DNA of 64,000 nt from Actinomycetota bacterium (lineage in GTDB: Bacteria > Actinomycetota > Actinomycetes > Propionibacteriales > Propionibacteriaceae). Below are positions 36,627-46,300 of this stretch, in pieces. The DNA is taken from NCBI GenBank assembly GCA_020161015.1, contig JAIUOT010000037.1:1-64000 (forward strand), given 5' to 3'. The position numbers were made by a program, and so were the translations under genes. The notes under the pieces are model-generated. The model did no database searches, had not been told where the DNA came from, and saw nothing but the letters and a program-made list of their open reading frames with translations. Every line of letters starts with the position of its first letter. The first letter of the stretch is position 1.

Positions 36627-37892
36627 TCAGGCGAAGCGCACGCGGGTGTAGGCGACGACCTTCACCGTCAGCTTCACCGTGCGGGTGGTCCACAGCCGGA
36701 GCTTCCGGCCATCGCCCAGGGGCGCCCGGACGGTCACCGTCCTTCCGCTGGCGGGGAGGGCGACCCTCGTCGAGCTGGAGGTGGGCGAGGACGATGCGCC
36801 GATGTACAGCGAGCCCGTCCCCGTGCCGCCGGTGACCGTCACCGTGACCGTCACGTCACGCAGCATCGCCAGGGCCGCGTCCGGCACCGCCTTCGTGCCC
36901 ACGACCTTGTACTGCTTCCGGTCGGCCCGGTAGGTGGTGTCGCTGATCGTCACCGGGGCGTCCAGTGTCGTGGTGGTGGGGTTGGGCACCGGGTTCAGGT
37001 CGATCACGCCCTCGACCAGCTCGCGGCGGCTGGTGGTCGGTGTGTCGGTGCTGAACAGCTGGAGGGGGCCGCCGTAGTGGATGGTGAACGCGCGGGCCTC
37101 CGTCCCGACCACCTCCCACGGCACCGAGTCCATCCCCTTGGCCTTGACGTAGGTGGCCAGGTAGGCCGAGGTGTACTTCATCTTGATCCCGTAGCCGCCT
37201 GCGCCCAGCTTCGCCGCGAGCCGCACCCGGTCGAGGTCCATGGTTCCGTAGTCGAGGGCCAGCACGTACATCTTCGGGGCAGCGGCGAGGATGGTCGGCA
37301 GGACGGTGTCCCACTTGAAGGAGATCACCGAGGTGCGCGAGAGCAGCCCGTGCTCCTTGACCAGCCCGATCGCCTTCTTCGCCCAGCTGCGCCGGCCGGC
37401 GGCCGACTGCCCGGTGTAGGTCTTGATGTCGAGGGTCAGCCCGACCTCGTCGTCGGCCGCGAGCGCTTCCGCCAGCTGTTCGAAGGTGGGGATGGGCACG
37501 GTGAACTGTCCGGACAGGTCCTTGCACCGCACCTCGGCCACCTGGGCCAGCGTCATCTGGTGGATCGCGCGACCGGCCTGGGTGCACCGGTCCGTGAGCG
37601 TGTCGTAGTGGCTCATCACGCCCCGGCCATCGCTGGTGAACACGATGTCGGTCTCGATCGCGTCGAAGCCCGCCGCCACGCTGTGGGTGTACGCCTCCAC
37701 CGAGTTCTCCGGCCACTCCAGCCGCCCGCCGCGGTGGGAGAGGATGCCGAACGTCACCCCCGCGTCGTTGGTGACCGGGTCACCGCCCGGACCGGTCGTC
37801 CGGGCGGAGGCCGCCGGGGAGGCGGGGACGGTGAGCGCGGCGGCCACGACCAGCGCGGCCAGCGGGCGGGTGAACCGGGACCAGACGATCAT
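36627..37892 (-). CDS. Secreted glycerophosphodiester phosphodiesterase family protein
   Basis: 421 residues. A Sec signal peptide (FTRPLAALVVAAALTVPASPAASA) is followed by a GDPD TIM barrel: HRGGRLEWPENSVEAYTHSV, FDAIETDIVFTSDG, VGLTLDIKTYTG and a C-terminal ALDYGTM/GIKMKYTS region. The last ~110 residues, rich in Thr/Val (VTVTVTGGTGTGSLYIG), form an extra beta domain that may bind the cell wall or glycans. It hydrolyses glycerophosphodiesters outside the cell, probably for phosphate or glycerol. GAAGG lies upstream of the ATG. Confidence 0.88.
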   Translation of the reverse strand: MIVWSRFTRPLAALVVAAALTVPASPAASARTTGPGGDPVTNDAGVTFGILSHRGGRLEWPENSVEAYTHSVAAGFDAIETDIVFTSDGRGVMSHYDTLTDRCTQAGRAIHQMTLAQVAEVRCKDLSGQFTVPIPTFEQLAEALAADDEVGLTLDIKTYTGQSAAGRRSWAKKAIGLVKEHGLLSRTSVISFKWDTVLPTILAAAPKMYVLALDYGTMDLDRVRLAAKLGAGGYGIKMKYTSAYLATYVKAKGMDSVPWEVVGTEARAFTIHYGGPLQLFSTDTPTTSRRELVEGVIDLNPVPNPTTTTLDAPVTISDTTYRADRKQYKVVGTKAVPDAALAMLRDVTVTVTVTGGTGTGSLYIGASSSPTSSSTRVALPASGRTVTVRAPLGDGRKLRLWTTRTVKLTVKVVAYTRVRFA

Positions 37893-38035
37893 CGGGGGCA
37901 GCCTTCGTCGAACACAGGGGGATCCCCACCCTAGGGCGCCGTCGCGGCCCGCCGGAAGCCCGGGGGTGACTGCCAGGAGGCGATCCTGGACCGGTACTGG
38001 AGGCTCCCACCCTCCCCGGGGCGGCCGCGGGGCCC

Positions 38036-38041
38036 TAGGCT
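38036..38041 (+). promoter_or_regulatory. -10 box of the YcaQ-like gene
   Basis: TAGGCT, 6 nt before the ATG at 38048. Leaderless start; the same hexamer precedes folC. Confidence 0.5.
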
Positions 38042-38047
38042 GCCCGG

Positions 38048-39121
38048 ATGATCCGCATCCCGCTCGAGGAGGCCCGCCGGATCGCCGTGCGCGCGCAACT
38101 GCTGGACGATCCTCGGCCCGACGACCTGCTGGCGACGGTCACGCACCTCACGCTCCTGCAACTCGACCCGACCGCGGCGATCGCCCCCAGCGCCGACCTG
38201 GTCGCGTGGAGCAGGCTCGGTGCGCGGCACCGGCCCGAGCACCTGGCCCAGGCCCTGGCGGGCAGGGAGCTGTTCGAGCTGGACGCCTTCCTGCGCCCCA
38301 CCAGCCAGCTGGCGATCATCCTCGGCTCGCTCCAGGGCTGGCCCACCTCCGCCGCCACCCGGTCCTGGCTCGAGGCCAACGACAGCTTCCGCCGCGACCT
38401 CCTCTCCCGGCTGCGCGAGCAGGGGGCGTCCCTGTCCCGCGACCTGCCCGACACCGCGGTGGTGCCCTGGCGCTCCACCGGCTGGACGCACGAACGGAAC
38501 GTCACCCAGTTGCTGGAGTGCCTGGTGCTGACCGGCGAGGTCGCGATCGCCGGACGGGTGGGTCGCCAGCGGGTCTTCGACCTGGCCGAGCGCGTGTACC
38601 CGTCCGGCCTCGCGCTGCCGCCGAAGGAGGACGCCGTGCGCCGGCGCGACGAGCTGCGGCTGCGGGCGTCCGGGATCGCGCGGGTCGGCGGACCGCTCGT
38701 GCCCGGGGAGCCGTACCAGGTGGGGGAGGCCGGCGTCGCGGCGGAGGTGGTCGATGTGCCGGGCAGCTGGCGCGTCGACCCCGACCAGCTCGACCGCCCC
38801 TTCACCGGTCGCACGGCCCTGCTGTCCCCGTTCGACCGGCTGATCCACGACCGGCGGCGCGCGGAGGCGCTGTTCGGGTTCGAGTACGTGCTGGAGATGT
38901 ACAAGCCGGCGTCGGACCGGCGCTGGGGCTACTACGCCCTGCCGATCCTGCACGGCGACCGGCTGGTCGGGAAGCTGGACGCCACGGCCGACCGCAGGGC
39001 CGGCCGGCTGGTCGTCCACGCCGTGCACCAGGACGTCCCGTTCAGCCCTGCGGTGGCCGACGACGTGGACGCAGAGATCGCCGCCCTGGCCGGATGGCTG
39101 GGGCTGGAGGTCGCCCGCTGA
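38048..39121 (+). CDS. YcaQ-family winged-helix DNA glycosylase
   Basis: 357 residues of the HTH_42 family. TLLQLDPTAAIAPSADLVAWSR contains the QLD motif used for catalysis in E. coli YcaQ and Streptomyces AlkZ, enzymes that unhook interstrand crosslinks or bulky alkyl adducts. Winged-helix segments follow, with FDRLIHDRRRAEALFGFEY near residue 260. A self-resistance or general repair role are both possible; no natural-product cluster is next to it. Confidence 0.85.
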   Translation: MIRIPLEEARRIAVRAQLLDDPRPDDLLATVTHLTLLQLDPTAAIAPSADLVAWSRLGARHRPEHLAQALAGRELFELDAFLRPTSQLAIILGSLQGWPTSAATRSWLEANDSFRRDLLSRLREQGASLSRDLPDTAVVPWRSTGWTHERNVTQLLECLVLTGEVAIAGRVGRQRVFDLAERVYPSGLALPPKEDAVRRRDELRLRASGIARVGGPLVPGEPYQVGEAGVAAEVVDVPGSWRVDPDQLDRPFTGRTALLSPFDRLIHDRRRAEALFGFEYVLEMYKPASDRRWGYYALPILHGDRLVGKLDATADRRAGRLVVHAVHQDVPFSPAVADDVDAEIAALAGWLGLEVAR

Positions 39122-39133
39122 GCTGCCGGCTGC

Positions 39134-40570
39134 TCAGGCGATCCCCAGGGCGGTTCCCGGGCTGAACCCCGGGAACACATCGGCGATGTTGTCGTTGCCC
39201 AGCCGCTTCGCCAGGATCTCCGACAGTGCCTGGCGGTAGTCGATGGTGATCGGCAGGTCGCCGTCGGTGAGCTGGTCGTCCGCCAGGCCCTCGATGTCGC
39301 CGTACACGCCGCCGTTGATGCCCCCGCCGAGGTAGAACGCCACGTTCCCGTGGCCGTGGTCGGTGCCGCCGTCGCCGTTCACCTCGACGCGGCGCCCGAA
39401 CTCGCTCATCGTGACCACGGTGACCGAGTTCCAGCGAGAGCCGAGGTCGGTGGCGAAGGCGGCGAGGCCGCGGGCGAAGTCGGTGGCCCTCGCCGAGAAC
39501 TGGCCGCCCGCGTCGGACGTCGCGCCGATGCCCTGGTGCATGTCCCAGCCGCCGTAGTCGATGCAGGCGACCTCGAGGCCGAGGTCGGCCTTGGCCAGCC
39601 GCGCGATGTCGCGCAGCCCCTCGCCCCACGTCGAGTCGGGGTAGGCCGCCCCGTTGGCGGGCGTGTAGGCCCGCGACCGCACGGTGTCGAGGCTGGTCAC
39701 CGCGTCGAGGGTGGCCCGTGCCTGCGTGGCGAGGACGCCGCCGGCGTCCCCGTAGAGCCTGCCGAGGTCGGTGACCAGGCGGTCGCGGTCGTTCCAGGCC
39801 GTCTCCAGGTCGAACGAGTCCACGCTCGACATCGCCACCGACTGGTAGGCCGTGGTGGTCAGCGACAGGACGACGCGCTGGTCGCCCATGGTGATCGCGC
39901 GGAAGGTGCCCGAGGGACGGGAGGAGTACTGGATGTGCCGGCCGAGCCAGCCCGAGCGCACGTTCGCCCGGGCCGCACGCTCGCACAGGTCCTGGTCCTC
40001 GAAGTGCGACCGGGTGACGCCCGGGTGGCCGGACCCGAGGACGACGGCCAGCTGGTTGGCCTGCCACAGCGGCTTCAGCGCGGCGAACCGGGGGTTGAGC
40101 ACGTACTTCTGGGAGAGCGTGAACGAGTCGTCGACGACCTTCGCCGACCCCCGCAGCTGCGCGTAGCGGGGATCCCCGGGCATCCCGAGGGCCGCCAGCC
40201 CGTCGAAGCCGCCGCGAAGGAAGACGCACACCAGCAGGTCGCCGCCGGTCGTGGCGGCGAAGGAGTAGCGCGGCGCCGCGGAGGCGGCCAGGAGCCCGCC
40301 CAGGCCGATCAGCGACCCGCGGAACAGCCCGCGGCGCCCGAAGCGTGGCCCGTCGGGGGTGTGCTCGACACCGGGGTCGTCGATCCGTCGGGTGGGTCGC
40401 AGGGTGGAGACGAGGTCGTTGGCCTGCGCGGGCGTCACGACCCGGGTGTCGCCGCCGACGGTCGCGAGGAGCCGGTTGTGCGCCTCGTCGTGGTGGTGCA
40501 GGGGCGTGATCAGGTCCTCGTGCAGCAGCGCCTCGCCCCGTCGCAGGGACGCGTCCAGCCTCGTGGTCAT
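39134..40570 (-). CDS. DUF1501 family protein, Tat-exported
   Basis: 478 residues. A twin-arginine signal lies after a ~75-residue cytosolic stretch: FGRRGLFRGSLIGLGGLLAA followed by ASAAPRYSFAA. The body is the DUF1501 sulfatase-like fold: LLVCVFLRGGFDGLAA, ACIDYGGWDMHQG, TVVTMSEFGRRVEVNGDGGTDHGHGN. AGAGGA precedes the ATG at 40570. It is paired with DUF1800 (11 nt gap), a widespread but poorly understood duo thought to act at the cell surface. Confidence 0.9.
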   Translation of the reverse strand: MTTRLDASLRRGEALLHEDLITPLHHHDEAHNRLLATVGGDTRVVTPAQANDLVSTLRPTRRIDDPGVEHTPDGPRFGRRGLFRGSLIGLGGLLAASAAPRYSFAATTGGDLLVCVFLRGGFDGLAALGMPGDPRYAQLRGSAKVVDDSFTLSQKYVLNPRFAALKPLWQANQLAVVLGSGHPGVTRSHFEDQDLCERAARANVRSGWLGRHIQYSSRPSGTFRAITMGDQRVVLSLTTTAYQSVAMSSVDSFDLETAWNDRDRLVTDLGRLYGDAGGVLATQARATLDAVTSLDTVRSRAYTPANGAAYPDSTWGEGLRDIARLAKADLGLEVACIDYGGWDMHQGIGATSDAGGQFSARATDFARGLAAFATDLGSRWNSVTVVTMSEFGRRVEVNGDGGTDHGHGNVAFYLGGGINGGVYGDIEGLADDQLTDGDLPITIDYRQALSEILAKRLGNDNIADVFPGFSPGTALGIA

Positions 40571-40581
40571 CGCGCGTCCTC

Positions 40582-42216
40582 TCAGCGGAGCCGGAAGTAG
40601 GGGGAGCAGAACACGAAGTCGAGAGCGGCCCCGAGGTTGTCGCGCAGCTGGGCGGAACTGAGCGTCGTCCCCGTCCCGTCGCCCTTCAGCCTCGCCACGA
40701 CGACCTCGACGTGCTCGGGGCTCCAGGTGTAGCCGGTCAGGTCGGTGGTGATCCGGCGGGCGGCGTCGACGGCGCTGACGCCCTTCTTCAGGCCGAGCGC
40801 GCTCGCCCAGGACGAGTACGAGGACGGCCACTGGCCGTCCTTGCCCCAGTTCGTGCGCGCGTTGGCGGAGTACCACCCGCTGAGCAGGGCCTGCGTGCCC
40901 AGCCAGTCGCCGGCCTGGTCGGGGTAGCCGTCGACCACCGGCCACATCCGCGGCTGGTGGTTCTCCAGGTAGAGCAGCCACTGGACGGTCCCGGTGATGC
41001 TCCACAGGTCCTTGCGCTGGGTCTCGTTCTTCTTCGTCTTGATGGTGGACGGGCGCCGCAGCCGGATCATCGTGGCCATGGTCTCCTGCGGCCGCTTCCA
41101 CTTCGTGCCGACGGACGCGGCGAACTCCTCGCTGAGCAGCAACGCGCGGAGGACGGCCGCGAGGGAGGTCTCGCTGGCCTGGTACACGTCGGCGAGCATC
41201 CCCACCAGCTCTTCGGAGGGGGTGTCGCTGACGTAGCGGACGGCGAGGCGGCGGGCGATGTGCTCGGCCGTCCCGCGGTGGCGGGCGAGGTAGCCCAGAT
41301 AGGCCTTCAGCGCCGCGGGGCCGTCGTCGGCGGTGGCGTTGGGGTGGCTGAACCCCATGATGGTCAGGGCCCCGACGTGGTGCTCGCGGGGGTGGTAGGA
41401 GTAGGTGCGCGTGCGCCAGTCGTAGCCGTGCCCGGTGAGCATCAGCGCGGAGGCGCGAACGTCGTCCTCGGTGTAGTGCCCGACGCCCACCGTGTGCAGT
41501 TCGAGGAGTTCGCGGCCGAGGTTCTCGTTGGGGTTGTCGGCCGAGTTCAGCTGGTTGTCGAGGTAGACGAGCATGGCCGGGTGCCGGATGGCAGCGGTGA
41601 GCATGCTGGAGTACTTGCCGAGCGCGTACTTCCGCAGCACGGCCCAGTCGAACCACGCCACGAGGTCGCTGGCCTTGCCGTCCGCGGAGACGTACAGGTG
41701 GTCGGCCATGGTGTCGACCATCGACTCGTAGAGGTGGCGCCTGGTGAACACCTGGCGGATCGTCCGAGAGATGCTCAACGCCTTGCCCGCGCGCCACGGC
41801 TCCCCTCCGCTGGCCTTGTTGACCTGTGAGCCGGTCATCGTGGCGTAGCTCAGGTACTTCCTGACCAGGCCGTCGGCTTTCGCGTCGTCGATCTTCTTCC
41901 ACGCCAGCTGGGTGTCGATCCAGGCCGTGCGCCCCCGCTTGGCGATGTCGTCCGCGATGGCCTTCGTGGGGGCGGGGCACGCGCGGCGGGCCAGGTGCCA
42001 CGCGGGAGTGGAGGTGAGGTCGAGACCGGAGGCGAGGTCGCCGATGACGGCGGGCAGCACCGGTGCCAGCGGTCGGGATGGTGGTGCCGCGAAAGCCTCG
42101 GCCGCGCGTCCCGCGGCGGTGAGGGCGAAGCCGCCGGCGGCCGCGAGCCCCAGGGCAGCGCGTCGCGACGGTGCGGCAGGGGAGACGGCCGCGTCTGCGC
42201 GGGACGTGTTCGACAT
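40582..42216 (-). CDS. DUF1800 family protein, Tat-exported
   Basis: 544 residues. Tat-type signal APSRRAALGLAAAGGFALTA. Conserved DUF1800 blocks: WHLARRACPAPTKA, NPNENLGRELLELHTVGVGHYTEDDV, MLTGHGYDW and LRALLLSEEFA. Enzymatic role unknown. First gene of a two-gene unit with DUF1501, served by a well-matched promoter at 42270-42298. Both proteins should be co-exported folded. Confidence 0.9.
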   Translation of the reverse strand: MSNTSRADAAVSPAAPSRRAALGLAAAGGFALTAAGRAAEAFAAPPSRPLAPVLPAVIGDLASGLDLTSTPAWHLARRACPAPTKAIADDIAKRGRTAWIDTQLAWKKIDDAKADGLVRKYLSYATMTGSQVNKASGGEPWRAGKALSISRTIRQVFTRRHLYESMVDTMADHLYVSADGKASDLVAWFDWAVLRKYALGKYSSMLTAAIRHPAMLVYLDNQLNSADNPNENLGRELLELHTVGVGHYTEDDVRASALMLTGHGYDWRTRTYSYHPREHHVGALTIMGFSHPNATADDGPAALKAYLGYLARHRGTAEHIARRLAVRYVSDTPSEELVGMLADVYQASETSLAAVLRALLLSEEFAASVGTKWKRPQETMATMIRLRRPSTIKTKKNETQRKDLWSITGTVQWLLYLENHQPRMWPVVDGYPDQAGDWLGTQALLSGWYSANARTNWGKDGQWPSSYSSWASALGLKKGVSAVDAARRITTDLTGYTWSPEHVEVVVARLKGDGTGTTLSSAQLRDNLGAALDFVFCSPYFRLR

Positions 42217-42269
42217 CGGACCACCTGGAGGCTGGGGGGACAGGGCACAGGCTGCGCGTGACGCGGCTC

Positions 42270-42298
42270 ACCGTAGTGGATCCTGAGACGATTGTTAA
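42270..42298 (-). promoter_or_regulatory. Promoter of the DUF1800-DUF1501 operon
   Basis: On the minus strand TTAACA (42293-42298), a 17-nt spacer, TACGGT (42270-42275). Predicted leader of about 45 nt. Confidence 0.6.
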
Positions 42299-42332
42299 GG
42301 AACAGGGGATCGTCCGGCCCGGGCGGGCGACC

Positions 42333-42338
42333 TAGCAT
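42333..42338 (+). promoter_or_regulatory. -10 box of the bifunctional-nuclease family gene
   Basis: TAGCAT, giving a short leader of about 16 nt that keeps the two GGAGG-like sites at 42341 and 42348. The ten-base context CCTAGCATGG recurs at 63747. Confidence 0.4.
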
Positions 42339-42360
42339 GGGGAGGACGGAGGTGGTGGCT

Positions 42361-42852
42361 GTGATCGAGGTCAGGATCGCCAGTCTCGCCGTGGACTCCC
42401 GCGGCCAGCCCGTGGTGGTGCTGGCGCCCGCGTCGGCGGAGCAGGGCGCCCGGCGGCTCCTCCCGATCTGGATCGGGGTGCCGGAGGCGACGGCGATCAT
42501 GCTGGCCGTCGCGGGGGAGGCGCCGTCGCGTCCGCAGGTGTACGACCTGATGACCACGCTCCTGGACCGGCTGGACGCCGACGTCGAGAAGGTGGTGGTC
42601 ACCCGTCTGGAGGGCGGGACGTTCTTCGCGGAGATCACCCTGGCCACGCCGTCCGGGCACGAGGTCGTGGACGCCCGTCCGTCGGACTCGATCGCCCTCG
42701 CCGTCCGCACCGGGGCACCGGTGTTCGTCGCCGAGGCGGTGTTCGCAGAGGCCGGCATGCCGGACGCCGATGGCGCCGGCGACGAGCAGTCGCAACTGGC
42801 CGCCTTCCACGAGTTCCTCGACGACGTCGAGCCCGACGACTTCCGCGGCTGA
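42361..42852 (+). CDS. Bifunctional nuclease family protein (DUF151)
   Basis: 163 residues. LLPIWIGVPEATAIMLAVAGEAPSRPQVYDL, VVVTRLEGGTFFAEI and VDARPSDSIALAVRTGAPVF are the family core. Plant and bacterial members have DNase/RNase activity. The C-terminal acidic tail (EFLDDVEPDDFRG) is variable. The GTG at 42361 has CGGAGG 8 nt upstream and is preferred over ATG 42337. Divergent from DUF1800. Confidence 0.87.
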   Translation: MIEVRIASLAVDSRGQPVVVLAPASAEQGARRLLPIWIGVPEATAIMLAVAGEAPSRPQVYDLMTTLLDRLDADVEKVVVTRLEGGTFFAEITLATPSGHEVVDARPSDSIALAVRTGAPVFVAEAVFAEAGMPDADGAGDEQSQLAAFHEFLDDVEPDDFRG

Positions 42853-43119
42853 CGGCCCTCCGTCGTCGGCCACTCCCGGGCGAGGGTCACCCGGACGGGG
42901 TCTGACCGGCACGGCGCCCCTTGGCATAGGGTCGAGACGGCCTCTCCCGGAGGGTCCGCCAACTCCCGGGGGCACGGACACCACGCCGACGTATCGGAGG
43001 GGGCAGCCGGCTGGTGACGTTGACTGCCGTGGCGGCGCCCGCGGCATGGGGTAGTGCGCGTGGGCGCCCCGGCAGGGCCGCAGGCGGCAGGTCGTGCCTG
43101 TCCGCGGCGCCTTCCCGGG
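42853..43119. other. Gene-free stretch between DUF151 and YHS genes
   Basis: About 270 nt (325 nt counting the promoter and leader of the next gene). High GC, with no open frame that looks coding, no strong hairpin and no repeat. Apart from the GGGTAC promoter candidate at its right edge I see nothing specific. Confidence 0.5.
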
Positions 43120-43146
43120 CGTTTCGGGCCCCTCGTCGCCGGGTAC
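43120..43146 (+). promoter_or_regulatory. Stress-sigma-like promoter of the YHS gene
   Basis: CGTTT (43120-43124), 16 nt, GGGTAC (43141-43146). This resembles SigB/SigF-type sites of Gram-positive bacteria (GTTT-N14-18-GGGTA). Predicted leader about 25 nt with AGGAGG. Confidence 0.5.
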
Positions 43147-43177
43147 CCGTCGGGCAGCGACCACCCCAGGAGGGACC

Positions 43178-43339
43178 ATGCAGAACCAGACCGAGTGCCC
43201 GGTGTGCGGCATGAGCGTCGACCAGCAGACCGCCCCGTCCACGACCTACGACGCGCAGACCTACTTCTTCTGCTCCGAGGGCTGCCGGGACGCCTTCGCC
43301 GCCGACCCGGGCCGCTACGTGGGCAACACCGGCAGCTGA
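43178..43339 (+). CDS. YHS domain small metal-binding protein
   Basis: 53 residues. Two Cys pairs, ECPVCGMSVD and FFCSEGCRDAF, in the YHS/TRASH-like arrangement that binds heavy metals or iron. A perfect AGGAGG is 3 nt before the ATG. Such domains sit in metal sensors and transporters; as a free peptide it may be a metallochaperone. Preceded by a GGGTAC-type stress promoter candidate. Confidence 0.85.
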   Translation: MQNQTECPVCGMSVDQQTAPSTTYDAQTYFFCSEGCRDAFAADPGRYVGNTGS

Positions 43340-43350
43340 TGTGACCTCCC

Positions 43351-43368
43351 GCGGGGCTGCGGCCCCGC
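43351..43368. terminator. Hairpin between YHS gene and kinase gene
   Basis: GCGGGGC and GCCCCGC form a 7-bp stem with a 4-nt loop, lying exactly between converging genes. No T-tract. Confidence 0.55.
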
Positions 43369-46300
43369 TCAGGCCTCTTCCGGCTCCAGCCCGGTCTCGA
43401 TCACCCGGCGGGCGACCTCGCGCAGCTTGAGGTTGCGGTTCTGGCTGGCCGAGCGCAGGCGGTCGAACGCCTGGCCCGGCACCAGCCGGTGCCGCTCGAC
43501 GAGGATGCCGATGGCCTGACCGATCAGGCGGTGGCTGTCCATCGCAGCCTGGAGGTTCGCCTCCCGGTCCGCGGCGCGCTGGGCCTCGATCACCCGGTCG
43601 ACGGCGATCGCGAAGGCCTGCGCGAGCAGGTCGGCCACGATCATCTCGTCCGGCGGGATGCGCCGCGGACGGGGGAACTGCACCCACGCGCGGCAACCCG
43701 TGGCGCTGCTGCGGGGCACGAGCAGGATGCCGGGCCGCAGGCTCACGGTGTCGGGGCTCGGCTCGCCCGCCAGCCCGACACGCACCTGTTCGGGGAGGTC
43801 CTCCGCGGTCACGGTGTTCGGGCCGTGAAGCACGACCTCCCGCTCGTCGAGGCGCAGCTGGATGGTGCTGCCACCGTTGAAGAGCACACCGAGTCCGTGC
43901 TGAGCGACCGAGAGCAGAGTGTCCAGGTCGTCGACCGTCGCGAAGTCGGCGCTGACCTGCGCCCCGGCGACGCGGCGGTCTCGCGCCGCACGCTCGCGGG
44001 TGATGTCCCGCAGCGTGCGGACGTTGGCGCTGACCATGGCGCCCACCGGGCGCACCTGGGCGTCGGTGGCGCGCACCCACACCGGCTCGCGGTCGCGTCG
44101 GCGGAACTGCAGCTCCACGGTCTGGCTGACCCCCCGGCGCGCCCGCTCGTGCGCGGTCCTGACCTCGGCCAGCGCCTCCGCGTCCTCCTCGGCCGTCGGC
44201 CACCAGGGGTAGGGCGGGCGGAAGGGCCCGTCGTCCATGCCGTAGCCGAGCAGGTCGGTGAACGACTCGTTCAGTTCGAGCACGAGGCCGTCGGCGTCGA
44301 AGATCAGCAACCCGTCGTTGATCGCCGCCATCACCGCCCGTCGCCAGGCCGCGTCCGTGGAACGCTCGCGCGCCCGCTCGAGGTTGGCCGCGAGTCGGGC
44401 CCGCAGGTTCAGCATTGTGAAGGGCTTGGCGATGTAGTCGTCGGCGCCCTCGTCCAGCGCGATCGCGGCGGCATCCGCCCCCGATCGGGCGGACAGCAGG
44501 AGGACCGGAAGGTCCCGGATCGCCGGGTCCGCCCGGATCAGCCGGACGAGTTCCAGACCGTCGATGCCGGGCATCACGAGGTCGGTGAGCACGATGTCGG
44601 GGCGCCGGGCGCGGATCGACTCGAGCGCCGTCCCGCCGTCGGTGGCCAGGGCGACGACGTAGGAGTCGGCGAGGGCGTCGGCGAAGAAGTGCGCGAGTTG
44701 CGGATCGTCCTCCACGACGAGGAGGCGGGGCAGGCCATCCTCCGCGCTGTCGGTCCTGGTGTGCCAGGACTCGAGCTCTGCGAGGAACGAGCCGACACGG
44801 CGAGGGGTGACCGAGCGCCCCTCGGCGTGGCGGACGGCGGGCTGGAACGGCAACCGGACGGTGAACCGGCTGCCCCTGCCCGGCTCGGAGTCGAGGGCGA
44901 CGCTGCCACCGAGGATCTCAGCGAGATGGCGCACCATCGCCAGGCCGATCCCGGCCCCCGGCACCTCGCGGCCCCCGGTGGCCGGCCGGAGCCGCTCGAA
45001 CCGGGCGAACACCCGATCATGGTCGGACGGGTCGATGCCCGGCCCGGTGTCGGCAACCTCGACCAGGTAGCTGTCGCCCTCCTCGCGCAGCCGGACGGTG
45101 ACGCTGCCCGCTTCGGTGAACTTGACTGCGTTCGACAGCAGGTTGAGCACGATCCGCTCGAAGAAGTCGGGGTCTACCTGTGCCGGCTGCGACAGGTCCG
45201 GCACGTCGGCGGAGAAGTCCAGGCCCGCCCGCTCGACGGCGGGGGCGAACGCTGCACACAGCCCGCGGGTGGCGAGCGCCACGTCCGTGGGCTGGAGGGT
45301 GGGGACGAGCCGCCCCGCCTCGATGCGGCTGAAGTCCAGCATAGCCTCGACCATGCGGGCCAGGCGGGAGGCGTTCGCGCGCATCAGCACGAGGTCGTGG
45401 CGGACGGCAGCCGGCAGGTCCGGCTCGCTCTCGAGGATGTGCTCGATCGGCGCGGCCAGCAGCGTCAGCGGCGTGGTCAGCTCGTGGCTCACGCCGGAGA
45501 AGAACTCCGACTTGGCGGCGTCGAGCGCGACGGCCCTGGCCACGCGCCGCCGCTCGGCCCACAGCTCGGCCTGGGTGAGCAACGCGCTGCCCAGCGCGGC
45601 CGCCACCAGGGCCAGGTAGCCCTCCAGGTCCGCGTCCCAGGGACGGGCCGGGTGGTGGCGGACCAGCAGGACGTGGGTCGGCGCGGCCTGCTCGGGGTCG
45701 ATGACCCCGAACGCGTGCACCCCATCGTTGGGGCCCTCGGTCCCGTGCTGGGGCCCGCCCTCGGTGACGCACGCGCGCAGCAGGTCGGCGGCGGCCGTGC
45801 AGTCCGGTGGGTCGCCGAAAGAGGCGAGGACGTGCGGCGGCCGGTCGTCGCCCGGGATCCGGCACAGCACCCCGGCCGGGTGGTCGGCGGCGTTGTCGGC
45901 GAGCACCCGCATCGCGAGCTCGGCGATCTCGGTCTCCGTCGCCGTGTCGGGGAGCTCCCTGCCGAGGCGCTCGAGGGTGCGCAGGCGACGATCGGCGAGG
46001 ACCTTGTCGGTCGACTCCACGAAGGTCGTCAGCACGCCCAGCGGGCGTGCGTCGTCGCCGATGACGGGGGAGTAGCAGAAGGTGAAGTAGGACTCCTGGC
46101 CGGGGACGCTGCGGTTGAGGTGGACGACCTGGTCGGTGGCGTAGAACGGCTGCCCGGTCCGTTCCACGGTGTCCAGCAAGGCCCCGATCCGGCGAGCCGT
46201 CTCGGGCCAGAAGGCGACCGTCGGGTGGCCGAGGGCACGCGCGAAGCGGTCCGGCCCGAACACCTCGCGGCAGGCGTCGTTGTAGACGGCCAGTCGCTCC

